Assembly (NCBI GenBank): GCA_903879715.1
Contig: CAIRMR010000193.1
Span: 1-64,000 of the forward strand
Length of the DNA stretch: 64,000 nucleotides
Source of the DNA: an uncultured Bacteroidales bacterium
GTDB taxonomy: Bacteria; Bacteroidota; Bacteroidia; Bacteroidales; UBA4417
Direction of reading: 5' to 3'
Shown: positions 9,341 to 18,365 of the stretch, one piece after another
How positions within the stretch are numbered: the stretch's first letter is position 1
How the letters are laid out: each line of letters starts with the position of its first letter
Notes under the pieces: generated by a model
What the model was told of the DNA's origin: nothing
Seen by the model: the letters and a program-made list of their open reading frames with translations, nothing else
Databases searched by the model: none
Translations under genes and position numbers: made by a program

Positions 9341-11302
9341 ATGAAGAATCCCTTTTCGAAATTAAATTTGTTGGTTTTGCTTTTGTTTTTTGCCATCTCG
9401 TGTAAAAAGGATACGGTTGTTATTGGAGAAATTGAATTGACAGGATGCTCAATTGGCAACGTACAATTGGTAAATGGTGTAGTAACCACTGATATACCGA
9501 TTAATAACAGTATCATTCTTACCTTTTCGGATGCGGTTGATTCAACGCTGGTAAAAACATCCATTTACCTGAAAGACATTAGTGGTGCAATAACGCCGAC
9601 AGTTTTTTTTGCATTTGCTGATAATTACCGTACTGTTATTGTAAAGCACAATGCTAATTTGGAAAAATTACAACAATACACACTGGTTGTAACAACAGCA
9701 CTTAAAGGAAAAAACAACGAAACTTTCCGCGGAACAGAATATAAATTTATCACTTCCAGTTCCATTTTCACTCTGAATAAAATTACGATTAACAATCAAA
9801 ATTTTATGCTTCCGGAAAATGTTTCAAATGTACTTGTGCAAGGGTCGGTGTTTTATGTCGAATTTTCATATCCTATTGATACAGTACATGTTAAATCCTA
9901 TTTTACCATTGAAGGTTCTGCCAGATTTAATATAACAGTCAGTACAGATTTTAAATCAGCTACCCTGGTGTGGCCCGAAAAGTTAGCAGAACTTACAAAA
10001 TACTCTTTCTCCATTTCTTCAAGTTTAAAGGCGACAAATGGATTTTCGTTTAACGGGTTCAGTAATACATTTACTACTTCGGCCAAAATACTGACCGATG
10101 ATGAATTACTTACTACAGTTCAACGCCAGACCTTCAAGTATTTCTATGAATATGCACATCCCACAAGCGGCATGGCACGCGAGCGTTTTGGTTCGGATAA
10201 TACGGTTACTTCCGGAGGCTCCGGATTTGGTGTGATGGCTCTGATTGTTGGAATGGAACGTGGTTTTATTACGCGCAGTCAGGGAATTACGCATTTAACC
10301 AAAATAATAACTTTCCTTGAAAACGCTGACCGGTTTCACGGTGCCTGGTCGCATTGGATAGATGGCAGCACAGGCCACGTAATTCCTTTTAGTACTAAAG
10401 ATGATGGTGGCGACCTGGTAGAGACAGCCTTTATGGCACAAGGCCTGATAGCTATGCGCCAATATCTTAATCCTGTAACACCTTCCGAAGCCAGCCTGAT
10501 AACCAGGATAAACACGCTATATAACGGTATTGAATGGGATTGGTACAGGAACAACGGTCAGAATGTACTTTACTGGCACTGGTCACCCAATTATGCCTGG
10601 GATATGAATTTCCAACTCCGTGGATATAATGAAACGCTGATTACCTATATTATGGCTGCTTCATCGCCTACACATACTATTACAAAACCGGTATACACTG
10701 AAGGTTATGCCCGTAACGGAAGTATAATAAACGGAAAAACTTTTTATGGCTATGTTTTACCGGTAGGTTACGATTATGGTGGTCCCTTGTTTTTCGCTCA
10801 TTATTCATTCCTGGGACTCGATCCGAGGAATTTATCCGATGCTTATGCAAATTACTGGACACAGAATGTAAATCACTCACTTATCAACTGGAAATATTGC
10901 GAAACCAATCCTAAAAAATATCCAAACTACAGTGCTTCCTGCTGGGGACTTACAGCCTGTGACCTTCCGTCACCTGATTGGTATGGAGCCTGTGAACCTA
11001 ATAATGACAAAGGGACTATTGCTCCAACAGCGGCTGTTTCATCATTACCCTATACACCAGAACAATCGATGGCTGCCATACGGTATTTTTACTATACGGT
11101 TGGCGATCGTTTATGGGGTGATTATGGTTTCCATGACGCTTTCGACGAACAGGAAGACTGGTGGGCAAGCTCTTATTTAGCTATTGACCAAGGCCCGGAA
11201 GTTGTTATGATTGAAAATTACCGCACCGGCCTCGTTTGGAACTTATTTATGTCGGCTCCCGAAGTACAAGCGGGACTTACAAAACTGGGTTTCAGTTACT
11301 GA
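9341..11302 (+). CDS. GH144-type lipoprotein, predicted endo-beta-1,2-glucanase with N-terminal Ig-like modules
   Basis: The predicted role is to cut beta-1,2-glucan chains at the cell surface or in the periplasm. A lipoprotein signal ends in AISC (Cys 21). Two Ig/Big-type domains occupy about 35-250, and residues about 260-650 form the (alpha/alpha)6 glycoamylase-fold domain (Pfam PF10091). Within it D358-x-x-E361 (GGDLVETAFM) and E431 (GYNETL) match in kind and spacing the essential Asp, Glu and Glu I recall for the Chitinophaga pinensis GH144 enzyme (139, 142, 211: gaps of 3 and 69 there, 3 and 70 here). Family members are called glucoamylase in databases, but GH144 is the established assignment for this motif. 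It is the first enzyme of the PUL. The alignment is by eye. Confidence 0.85.
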   Translation: MKNPFSKLNLLVLLLFFAISCKKDTVVIGEIELTGCSIGNVQLVNGVVTTDIPINNSIILTFSDAVDSTLVKTSIYLKDISGAITPTVFFAFADNYRTVIVKHNANLEKLQQYTLVVTTALKGKNNETFRGTEYKFITSSSIFTLNKITINNQNFMLPENVSNVLVQGSVFYVEFSYPIDTVHVKSYFTIEGSARFNITVSTDFKSATLVWPEKLAELTKYSFSISSSLKATNGFSFNGFSNTFTTSAKILTDDELLTTVQRQTFKYFYEYAHPTSGMARERFGSDNTVTSGGSGFGVMALIVGMERGFITRSQGITHLTKIITFLENADRFHGAWSHWIDGSTGHVIPFSTKDDGGDLVETAFMAQGLIAMRQYLNPVTPSEASLITRINTLYNGIEWDWYRNNGQNVLYWHWSPNYAWDMNFQLRGYNETLITYIMAASSPTHTITKPVYTEGYARNGSIINGKTFYGYVLPVGYDYGGPLFFAHYSFLGLDPRNLSDAYANYWTQNVNHSLINWKYCETNPKKYPNYSASCWGLTACDLPSPDWYGACEPNNDKGTIAPTAAVSSLPYTPEQSMAAIRYFYYTVGDRLWGDYGFHDAFDEQEDWWASSYLAIDQGPEVVMIENYRTGLVWNLFMSAPEVQAGLTKLGFSY

Positions 11303-11326
11303 CATTAGTTTGTAAAAGTGTGCAAC

Positions 11327-11352
11327 TTATCTCTTCAAAACGATTGAGATAA
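11327..11352. other. Weak hairpin between the two GH144-like genes
   Basis: TTATCTC (11327-11333) and GAGATAA (11346-11352) can form a 7-bp stem with a 12-base loop in the 103-base gap between the two glycoamylase-fold genes. There is no T-tract. It may be chance. Confidence 0.25.
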
Positions 11353-11405
11353 TATTATGTTTTCAGACATACAATCAAGTACTAATTTTAACGAGTTAGA
11401 TAAAA

Positions 11406-12803
11406 ATGAAAAACAGAATTAAACTTAGCAATATAGTATTACTGGTTCTGTTTATGACAGCATCAGGTTGTGCGCATTCGCAGAAATCTGTATTTAAATC
11501 CCATGGGAAGGTAAATTACCCTGTAACACCCGCTGATGTTGCCATGCTTGATTCCATTCAGCATAAAACGTTTCTTTTTTTCTTAAATGAAAGTCATCCT
11601 GAAAAAGGAATTGTGAAAGACCGCGCCGCGGATTGGGCACCGGCCAGTATAGCTTCTACAGGATTTGGAATTCCTTCCTTTGCCATCGGTGCCGAACGAA
11701 ACTGGATCACCCGTAAACAGGCAGCTGAGATAACACTTAACATACTTAATTTCTTTGCCAATTCAGTTCAGAGTACGGATACAAATGCAACAGGCTACAA
11801 AGGATTTTACTACCATTTCCTGCGAATGAATTCAGGAACACGTGAATGGAAATGCGAACTTTCTTCCATTGATACAGGTATTCTTATGATGGGCATTCTC
11901 TTTGCCCGAAATTATTACAACCTCGATAACGCCGAAGAAAAGCAGATCCGTGAACTTTCGGCCATGTTGCTTGGAAGAATGGACTGGAGTTTTATGCAAA
12001 TGTCAGCAAAAGCAAAGCATCCAAACTGCATTTCCATGGCATGGACGCCTGAAAAAGGATTGCTTAATCATGGCTGGAGCGGGTATAATGAAGGGCTGTT
12101 CCTTTATGTTCTGGCGGCAGGAACAGGAATGAAGGAAGTAGAGAAAAGTTATGATTCATGGTTATCGACCTACGAATGGCAAACACCTTACAAAGGACTA
12201 TCGCATGTAGCTTTTCCGCCTTTATTTGGTCACCAGTTTTCGCAGGCATTTATTGATTACCGTGGCCTGGCGGATAAATACATGAAGGAAAAAGGAATTG
12301 ATTATTTTGAAAACTCAAGGCGCGCAACGTATGTTCAGCGTGAATACGCACAACAAAACCCAAAAGGCTGGGTTGGTTACGATTCGCTTTGCTGGGGTTT
12401 TACTGCCAGCGACGGACCTGGCGGACAGTATAATTTCGGAGATAAAAAGTTTGAAGGCTATGCCGGAAGGGGAAGCAGTGGCAGGGATAATACTATTGCT
12501 GAGGACGGAACAATTGCCCCGTATGGGCCAATGTCATCCCTACCCTTTGCACCTGAAATAGTTTTACCAACCATAAAATCAATGAATGCAAAGTATAGTA
12601 AGGAATTATGGGGCAAATATGGTTATTACGATTCCTTTAATCCAACTGCAAAGTGGGTCAACAATGATTTTATCGGAATTGATGAAGGCCCGATGCTGAT
12701 TATGATTGAAAATTTCAGAACCGGAATGGTTTGGGAATATGTAATGAAAGATCCTATTATCCAGAAAGGATTGACTAAACTCGGCTATGCTTATATAAAA
12801 TAG
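11406..12803 (+). CDS. Second glycoamylase-fold (PF10091) lipoprotein, GH144-related but with a different active-site motif
   Basis: The 465-residue protein has a lipobox ending in ASGC (Cys 22) and then one (alpha/alpha)6 domain without Ig modules. It shares with its neighbour the C-terminal blocks TIAP...SSLPF.PE, LWG.YG..D.F and IENFRTGMVWE, and the GYNE glutamate (E229). The DxxE pair of the neighbour is missing: the matching segment reads SSIDTGILMM, putting D156 where the first protein has its Glu and Ser where it has Asp. It therefore belongs to another subgroup of the fold and may differ in chain length preference, act on a branched or cyclic glucan, or transglycosylate. It is probably co-transcribed with the next gene, which starts 14 bases downstream. 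Confidence 0.8.
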   Translation: MKNRIKLSNIVLLVLFMTASGCAHSQKSVFKSHGKVNYPVTPADVAMLDSIQHKTFLFFLNESHPEKGIVKDRAADWAPASIASTGFGIPSFAIGAERNWITRKQAAEITLNILNFFANSVQSTDTNATGYKGFYYHFLRMNSGTREWKCELSSIDTGILMMGILFARNYYNLDNAEEKQIRELSAMLLGRMDWSFMQMSAKAKHPNCISMAWTPEKGLLNHGWSGYNEGLFLYVLAAGTGMKEVEKSYDSWLSTYEWQTPYKGLSHVAFPPLFGHQFSQAFIDYRGLADKYMKEKGIDYFENSRRATYVQREYAQQNPKGWVGYDSLCWGFTASDGPGGQYNFGDKKFEGYAGRGSSGRDNTIAEDGTIAPYGPMSSLPFAPEIVLPTIKSMNAKYSKELWGKYGYYDSFNPTAKWVNNDFIGIDEGPMLIMIENFRTGMVWEYVMKDPIIQKGLTKLGYAYIK

Positions 12804-12817
12804 AATTTACTCTGGTC

Positions 12818-15800
12818 ATGAAAAAGCTTTGTTTAAAGCGAACCACGGCATTAATCATGCTCGTGTTCACTACCACCCTGATATTTGCTCAAATCAAAAC
12901 TCTGGATGATTTTGATAGTAAGGCCGGCTGGAATTTCATCAAATCCGATGGCGTTAATCTGAAATTATCCAACGAGAAAGGATTAACAGGCAATGCTGTC
13001 CGTTTCGATTATGATTTCACCCATGGAACCGGTTATGGCGGAATTCAGAAACTTTTCCCAATCGACCTTCCCGATAATTACGAATTTACCTTTTACCTAA
13101 AGGCTGAATCTCCGTCCAATAATCTGGAAATCAAGTTTATCGACAGCACAGGTAACAATGTTTGGTGGATAAGTAACCGCAATTACGATTTCCCGACTGA
13201 ATGGAAGAAAATCACCATTAAGAAAAGGCATATCAGCTTTGCATGGGGACCAACAAATGATAAAAACCTGAAGCGGATCGACCGGATTGAGTTTACCATC
13301 GCATCTTTCGTTGGTGGAAAAGGTACCATCTGGCTCGATAATTTTAAGTTTGAACCGCTACAAAACGAAACTACCTCTTATCCTGCGCCGGCTATCACGG
13401 CATCATCATCTCTGAAAAACCATTCCGCTGCGCTGATAACTGATAATTCGAAAGAAACCTACTGGCTAAGTAGCAAAGCAACAGATGAGAATGTGAATGT
13501 TGATTTCAAAACCCGAAGGGAATATGGCGGATTGCAGATCAATTGGTTGAAAGATCAATATGCAAAAAGCTTTGAAATTTATCAATCGAACGATAATAAA
13601 ACCTGGGAGAAAGTCTATTCCGTCCCGAACAACCAGGGCGATGTTAGCTTTATCAGGCTTCCCGAGGCAGAAGCAAAATTCTTGAAAATCAATCTGATAA
13701 AAGGCAATACAGATAAAGGCTTCGGAATAAATGAAATAAAGTTTCTGTTAATAAAAGAGTCGCTGTCAAAAAATGATTTTCTCATTTACTCAGCAAAAAA
13801 CTCGCCAGTTGGAAATTATCCCAGGTACTTTTTGGAACAAGCTTCCTATTGGACCATTACCGGTGTAAATAATGATGTGAAGGAAGCCATGATCAACGAA
13901 GACGGAATGGTGGAAGTGGATAAGGCTTTATTTTCGATTGAGCCGATGATTAAAACCGCAGATTCGGTTTATAACTGGCACAATGTCAAAATCTCTCAAT
14001 CTCTTGGCAATCCGAATGATAAGCGCGATTTTGATTTTATTCCAACCGTGACCTGGCAGTTAAAAGACCTGGAATTGGTAACAAAAGTCACAGCTACCGG
14101 CGAAGCGAACAAAACTTCGAAACTTGATATAAGTTATTCAATCAAAAACACGTCCACCCAGCCAAAAGATTTTGAGTTTTACCTGTTGATCCGTCCTTAC
14201 CAGGTTGATCCCTATTATCAATTCCTAAATATGACAGGCGGTGCCGGGAAAATCAAATCCATCAAAGAAGAAGCCGGAAATTATTTATCTGTTGATGAAA
14301 AGGTTATACTTTTTGAAAAGAAATACGATTCCTTCGGCGCAAGCAATTCAGATGAAGGCAATGTTGTTGAGCTTCTCCGCAAAGGGAAAATGCCATCTGC
14401 TAAATCAGCTGTTGATCAAAACAGCCTGGCAAATGGAGTTGTGAAATACAGTTTACACCTGAATCCCGGTGAACAAACTGAATTATTTGTGGCTGTTCCG
14501 TTTTACGGCAAAAACACTCCCGACGGGAAACTAAGCATTACCAATACAGCTGACGAATTTACCAAATCAAGCGCTTTCTGGAAATCAGAAGTTGAGCATA
14601 TCAAATTTAACCTGCCGCCATCAGCCGACAGGATTATAAACACATATAAAGCAAACCTCGGATATATTTTAGTCAACAGGGATAATGCAGGCATACAACC
14701 CGGCTCCCGTTCGTACGAAAGAAGCTGGATCCGCGATGGCGCATTGACTTCATCCGCGCTTCTGAAATCAGGAATTGTAAATGAAGTAAAAGACTTTATC
14801 GGTTGGTACACCGCCCATCAATATGAAAACGGGAAAGTTCCCTGCGTTGTCGATCACCGAGGACCTGATCCGGTTCCGGAAAACGACAGCCACGGGCAGA
14901 TGATTTACCTGCTCCGCGAATATTTCAACTTTACCCACGATACTACTTTCCTGAAGTCGAAAAACAGTAATGTTCTGAAAGCAGTTGAATATATTGAATC
15001 ACTCGTCGCTGAGCGATCAACTGATAAGTTTAAAAACGGGAACGACAGCATGCGCGCTTTTTACGGTCTGGTGCCTGAATCCATCAGCCACGAAGGATAT
15101 TCAGCCAAACCCATGCACTCGTATTGGGATGATTTCTTTATTATGAAAGGTTTGAAAGACGCCACCGAGATTCAGAAAATACTGGGCGAAACAGAGAATT
15201 ATGAAAAGATAAAGAAGGTTCGGGATACATTTACCGTAAACCTTTACAATTCATTAAATCTCGCGATGAAGCTGCGTAAAATTGATTACATCCCCGGATG
15301 TGTTGAACTTGGCGATTTTGATGCCACATCAACAACCATCGCATTAACGCCTTGCAACGAATTGAAAAACCTTCCGAAACCACAGGTTTATAACACATTC
15401 GACAAGTACTACGAGTTTTTTAAAAACCGCAGGGACGGGAAAACCGATTGGGTAAATTACACTCCTTACGAAAACCGCCTGATCGGTTCATTTATCAGCC
15501 TGGATCAGCCTGAAAGAGCCCATGAATTGATTGAGTTCTTTTTGAGCGATCAGCTTCCGCAAGGTTGGAATCATTGGGCCGAAGTGGTTTGGAAAGACAA
15601 ACGTTTCCCGGGTTATATCGGCGATATGCCACACACCTGGTGCGGCAGCGATTTTATTAACGCAATCCGTTCCATGTTTGTGTATGAAAATGAGTTTGAT
15701 CAGTCGCTGGTTTTAGCCGCAGCACTTTACCAGGACTGGATTGATGCACCAAATGGAATGTCGGTCGAAAATCTTCCAACCTATTACGGAGAGATTTCCT

Positions 15801-16003
15801 ATTCCATTAAAAAAGAAAGCAGTAACTATCGTTTCGTAATTAAAGGCGATGTAAAACTCCCGGCTAACGGCATCAATATCAGGAATTTCAATGCTTCAAA
15901 GCTTCCTGTAAAAGTAACAGTAAACGGATCAGAGACAAAAGAATTTAATAATAAGGGAATAACTGTTAAGGAGATTCCTGCAGAAGTGATTATTTATTAC
16001 TAA
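12818..16003 (+). CDS. Multimodular secreted six-hairpin glycosidase with CBM-like and F5/8 type C modules (family not assigned)
   Basis: The 1061-residue protein starts with a Sec signal (about 1-25, no lipobox). Residues about 28-185 form a jelly-roll carbohydrate-binding-like domain (CIA30/CBM11-like: LDDFDSKAGWNF to GTIWLDNFKFEPL). An F5/8 type C (discoidin) domain follows at about 190-310. A beta-sandwich of about 280 residues leads into an (alpha/alpha)6 six-hairpin domain (about 600-985) with SYERSWIRDGALTSSALLKS, PENDSHGQMIYLLREYF and GDMPHTWCGSDFINAIRSM. The WIRDGA and ENDSHGQ blocks resemble glucoamylase/debranching-type clans, so a retaining or inverting exo- or debranching glucanase is likely. 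I cannot name the GH family. It should be periplasmic or secreted. The context suggests action on a beta-1,2-glucan derivative. Confidence 0.75.
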   Translation: MKKLCLKRTTALIMLVFTTTLIFAQIKTLDDFDSKAGWNFIKSDGVNLKLSNEKGLTGNAVRFDYDFTHGTGYGGIQKLFPIDLPDNYEFTFYLKAESPSNNLEIKFIDSTGNNVWWISNRNYDFPTEWKKITIKKRHISFAWGPTNDKNLKRIDRIEFTIASFVGGKGTIWLDNFKFEPLQNETTSYPAPAITASSSLKNHSAALITDNSKETYWLSSKATDENVNVDFKTRREYGGLQINWLKDQYAKSFEIYQSNDNKTWEKVYSVPNNQGDVSFIRLPEAEAKFLKINLIKGNTDKGFGINEIKFLLIKESLSKNDFLIYSAKNSPVGNYPRYFLEQASYWTITGVNNDVKEAMINEDGMVEVDKALFSIEPMIKTADSVYNWHNVKISQSLGNPNDKRDFDFIPTVTWQLKDLELVTKVTATGEANKTSKLDISYSIKNTSTQPKDFEFYLLIRPYQVDPYYQFLNMTGGAGKIKSIKEEAGNYLSVDEKVILFEKKYDSFGASNSDEGNVVELLRKGKMPSAKSAVDQNSLANGVVKYSLHLNPGEQTELFVAVPFYGKNTPDGKLSITNTADEFTKSSAFWKSEVEHIKFNLPPSADRIINTYKANLGYILVNRDNAGIQPGSRSYERSWIRDGALTSSALLKSGIVNEVKDFIGWYTAHQYENGKVPCVVDHRGPDPVPENDSHGQMIYLLREYFNFTHDTTFLKSKNSNVLKAVEYIESLVAERSTDKFKNGNDSMRAFYGLVPESISHEGYSAKPMHSYWDDFFIMKGLKDATEIQKILGETENYEKIKKVRDTFTVNLYNSLNLAMKLRKIDYIPGCVELGDFDATSTTIALTPCNELKNLPKPQVYNTFDKYYEFFKNRRDGKTDWVNYTPYENRLIGSFISLDQPERAHELIEFFLSDQLPQGWNHWAEVVWKDKRFPGYIGDMPHTWCGSDFINAIRSMFVYENEFDQSLVLAAALYQDWIDAPNGMSVENLPTYYGEISYSIKKESSNYRFVIKGDVKLPANGINIRNFNASKLPVKVTVNGSETKEFNNKGITVKEIPAEVIIYY

Positions 16004-16023
16004 ATTCAATTAATAAATTTAAG

Positions 16024-18132
16024 ATGAAAGAAGAAATTACGGTGGACAGAAGTACAAAGGCAGAGGACAAAATCCCCTTTACGCAGTTAGCAGCTTATGG
16101 CGCAGGTGGAATTATTCCGATTGCCCTTTTCAATATAGCCGGTATGCTGGTTGGACTGATGGGAAATATAAGCCTGGGATTGAGCGCCTTTTGGCTGGGA
16201 GCCATAATGATTGTGCCCCGTTTGTGGGATGCACTCTCGGATCCAATTATTGGCCATCTTTCGGATAATACGCGTACCCGGTGGGGCCGTCGGCGTCCAT
16301 TCCTGCTCATTGGCGGAATATTGGTTGCCGTTACTTTCGTGATCATGTGGTGGATTCCAAAAGGCGAAATGGTGCAAACCTGGTTCCCAACTGATTCGGG
16401 TTTCCACGCTTTTCAGCTGGTTTATATAATGATTACGATGATGCTTTTATTCACTGCAGTAAATATTTTCGAGATTCCCCACGGAGCATTAGGCATGGAA
16501 ATGACAACCGATTACCATGCCCGTACCCGCCTATTCAGCGCTAAAAGCTTTGTCGGCAATCTGTTTGCTATGGGCACACCCTGGCTCTTTGCCCTCGCCA
16601 GCATGGAGATTTTCAAAGGTCCTGGTGGAAATGAAGCTGATGGAATGCGGTATGTTTCCCTGATGATCGCAGCCGTTCTGATTCCGCTTTCATTCTGGTG
16701 GTTTTTTAAGCTAAAGGAACCTGGATTTCAAAAAGTTGCCAAGCAGGAAAAAACTCCTTTCTGGAAAGACATGAAAATGGTTGTGTCAAACCGCAATTTT
16801 GTAATGCTTACACTTACAGTTTTTACACTTGCAATGGGCTTTAATTTCGTGCAGTTGCTTGGAATGTATATTCCCATTTTTTATGTTTTTGGTGGCGATA
16901 AAGCTGCAGGTGCCACTATGCTTGGGATTAATGGAATGGTATGGGCAATTACGGGTGTACTGGCTGTGTTTCCGCTTAACTGGATCAGCCCTAAATTGGG
17001 TAAACGGAGTACGCTTATCATTGCCATGGTGCTGATGAGTATTGCTCAACTCTCAAAAATTGTTTGTTACAACCCGGACTATCCATTCTTAATGATTATA
17101 CCGACTGTTTTTCTCTCTGCCGGTATGTTGTTTTTCTTTACTCTTGGTTCATCCATGGTGGGTGATATCTGTGATGAGGAAGAATTAAAAACAGGTAAAC
17201 GCTTTGAAGGAAGTTATTATGCTATTTTTTGGTGGTTTATAAAAATGGGATCTGCTCTGGCGAGTTTTGTTACCGGTATATTAATAGTATTTACTATGTT
17301 CGACGAAGCCCAGGTTACAAAAGTGGATAGTTTGCAGGGAAATATCAGGGAACTCAGAAGTAATGTTCAAACCTGGAACGGTGAGGAAGGCTTTAAAGGC
17401 TCGACCGCCAACCTGCTCAAAACCACTGAAAAACAGGTGAAAGATGCACTTGATGAATCAGTAATTTATGTGAAATTCCTTGAAAAAGAATCTTTTAAAA
17501 AGGATAATGAAGCCAATCAGAATATGGCTCAATACCAGGGCGACAGGAAATCGGCTTTGCTGAATACATTAACCGTAACAAAGTCAACGGTTACAGGGTT
17601 GGAAGGTATTCAGGCACGTTTCGACAATCTAGGATCGGCGCCAACGGATTCTGTGGTTAATACACTTGCTGAAGATGCTGTTTCCCTCACCTTACAGACC
17701 AAATTTGAGAAAGCCAAGCTGAATTCCTTTGAGCTTATTTCCCACCTGGAATCTAAGTCTGAGGTACCCAAAATGGTTAAAAAAGAAGAAACTGATAAAC
17801 ATTATGCTAAAATTATGACGGAAATAACCGGTGTAAGAGCCCGTATTGCCGCTATTGAGACAAGTTCATCTCTTGCTTCACTGGATAAGGATCTTGGCAC
17901 GATCGAAAAGGATATCATGCCTTTAACCCAGCAAACACCTTATACACTTTTAATGATGCGTGTTGTAGAAATCGGATTACCGTTCCTGTTGAGTTTACTG
18001 GCTATTTTCTTTGTCCTCAAATACTCTCTTACAGAGAAACGATCTCACGAAATCAAAGATCTTTTAAAACAAAGGAATGCGAATCGGGCGAATAGAGAAA
18101 ATAATGCGCATGAGCCAACAGCAATCGGATAA
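16024..18132 (+). CDS. GPH-family (MFS) sugar:cation symporter with a ~210-residue coiled-coil insertion before the last helix
   Basis: It imports the released oligosaccharide across the inner membrane. The 702-residue protein shows the glycoside-pentoside-hexuronide symporter features: PRLWDALSDPIIGHLSDNT with TRWGRRRPF after helix 2, EIPHGALGMEMT after helix 4, and GDICDEEELKTGKRFEG before helix 11. Eleven hydrophobic helices run to about residue 426 and a twelfth lies at about 642-668. Residues 427-638 between them are hydrophilic, rich in Lys, Glu and Ala, with heptad-like stretches. Usual family members are about 450-500 residues and lack this part. In the standard MFS topology the 11-12 loop is periplasmic. 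It follows the preceding gene after 20 bases. The substrate is inferred. Confidence 0.9.
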   Translation: MKEEITVDRSTKAEDKIPFTQLAAYGAGGIIPIALFNIAGMLVGLMGNISLGLSAFWLGAIMIVPRLWDALSDPIIGHLSDNTRTRWGRRRPFLLIGGILVAVTFVIMWWIPKGEMVQTWFPTDSGFHAFQLVYIMITMMLLFTAVNIFEIPHGALGMEMTTDYHARTRLFSAKSFVGNLFAMGTPWLFALASMEIFKGPGGNEADGMRYVSLMIAAVLIPLSFWWFFKLKEPGFQKVAKQEKTPFWKDMKMVVSNRNFVMLTLTVFTLAMGFNFVQLLGMYIPIFYVFGGDKAAGATMLGINGMVWAITGVLAVFPLNWISPKLGKRSTLIIAMVLMSIAQLSKIVCYNPDYPFLMIIPTVFLSAGMLFFFTLGSSMVGDICDEEELKTGKRFEGSYYAIFWWFIKMGSALASFVTGILIVFTMFDEAQVTKVDSLQGNIRELRSNVQTWNGEEGFKGSTANLLKTTEKQVKDALDESVIYVKFLEKESFKKDNEANQNMAQYQGDRKSALLNTLTVTKSTVTGLEGIQARFDNLGSAPTDSVVNTLAEDAVSLTLQTKFEKAKLNSFELISHLESKSEVPKMVKKEETDKHYAKIMTEITGVRARIAAIETSSSLASLDKDLGTIEKDIMPLTQQTPYTLLMMRVVEIGLPFLLSLLAIFFVLKYSLTEKRSHEIKDLLKQRNANRANRENNAHEPTAIG

Positions 18133-18365
18133 GTAAAAAGTTCCGGGTGCCATGTGCCAAGTGTCGGAACCTGGAACCAGAAACAAATAGAAAATAGAAA
18201 ATAGTCTCGTAAACACGAAAGTCTCAAACCTCTCAAGTCCTCCCCAACAGGGAGGATTTAGGAGGGGTCAACAAGAAACTTGAAACCAGCACTTCGACTC
18301 CGCTCAGTGCCCGTGAAAAAAGAAACCAAAAACTCTTGATTGAATCTTTAAATAAACTTTATACA
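18133..18365. repeat. Intergenic gap with dispersed repeat fragments
   Basis: This gap separates the symporter gene from the GH35-type gene. It holds the unit AATAGAAAATAGAAAATAG (about 18185-18203). It also holds a G/C-rich dyad, CCTCCCC at 18239-18245 with GGAGGGG at 18261-18267, and a CTTCGACTCCGCTCAGTG element (18293-18310). Related elements recur in other gaps of this window (see 36281-36473 and 34471-34561). No gene is visible. Confidence 0.6.
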
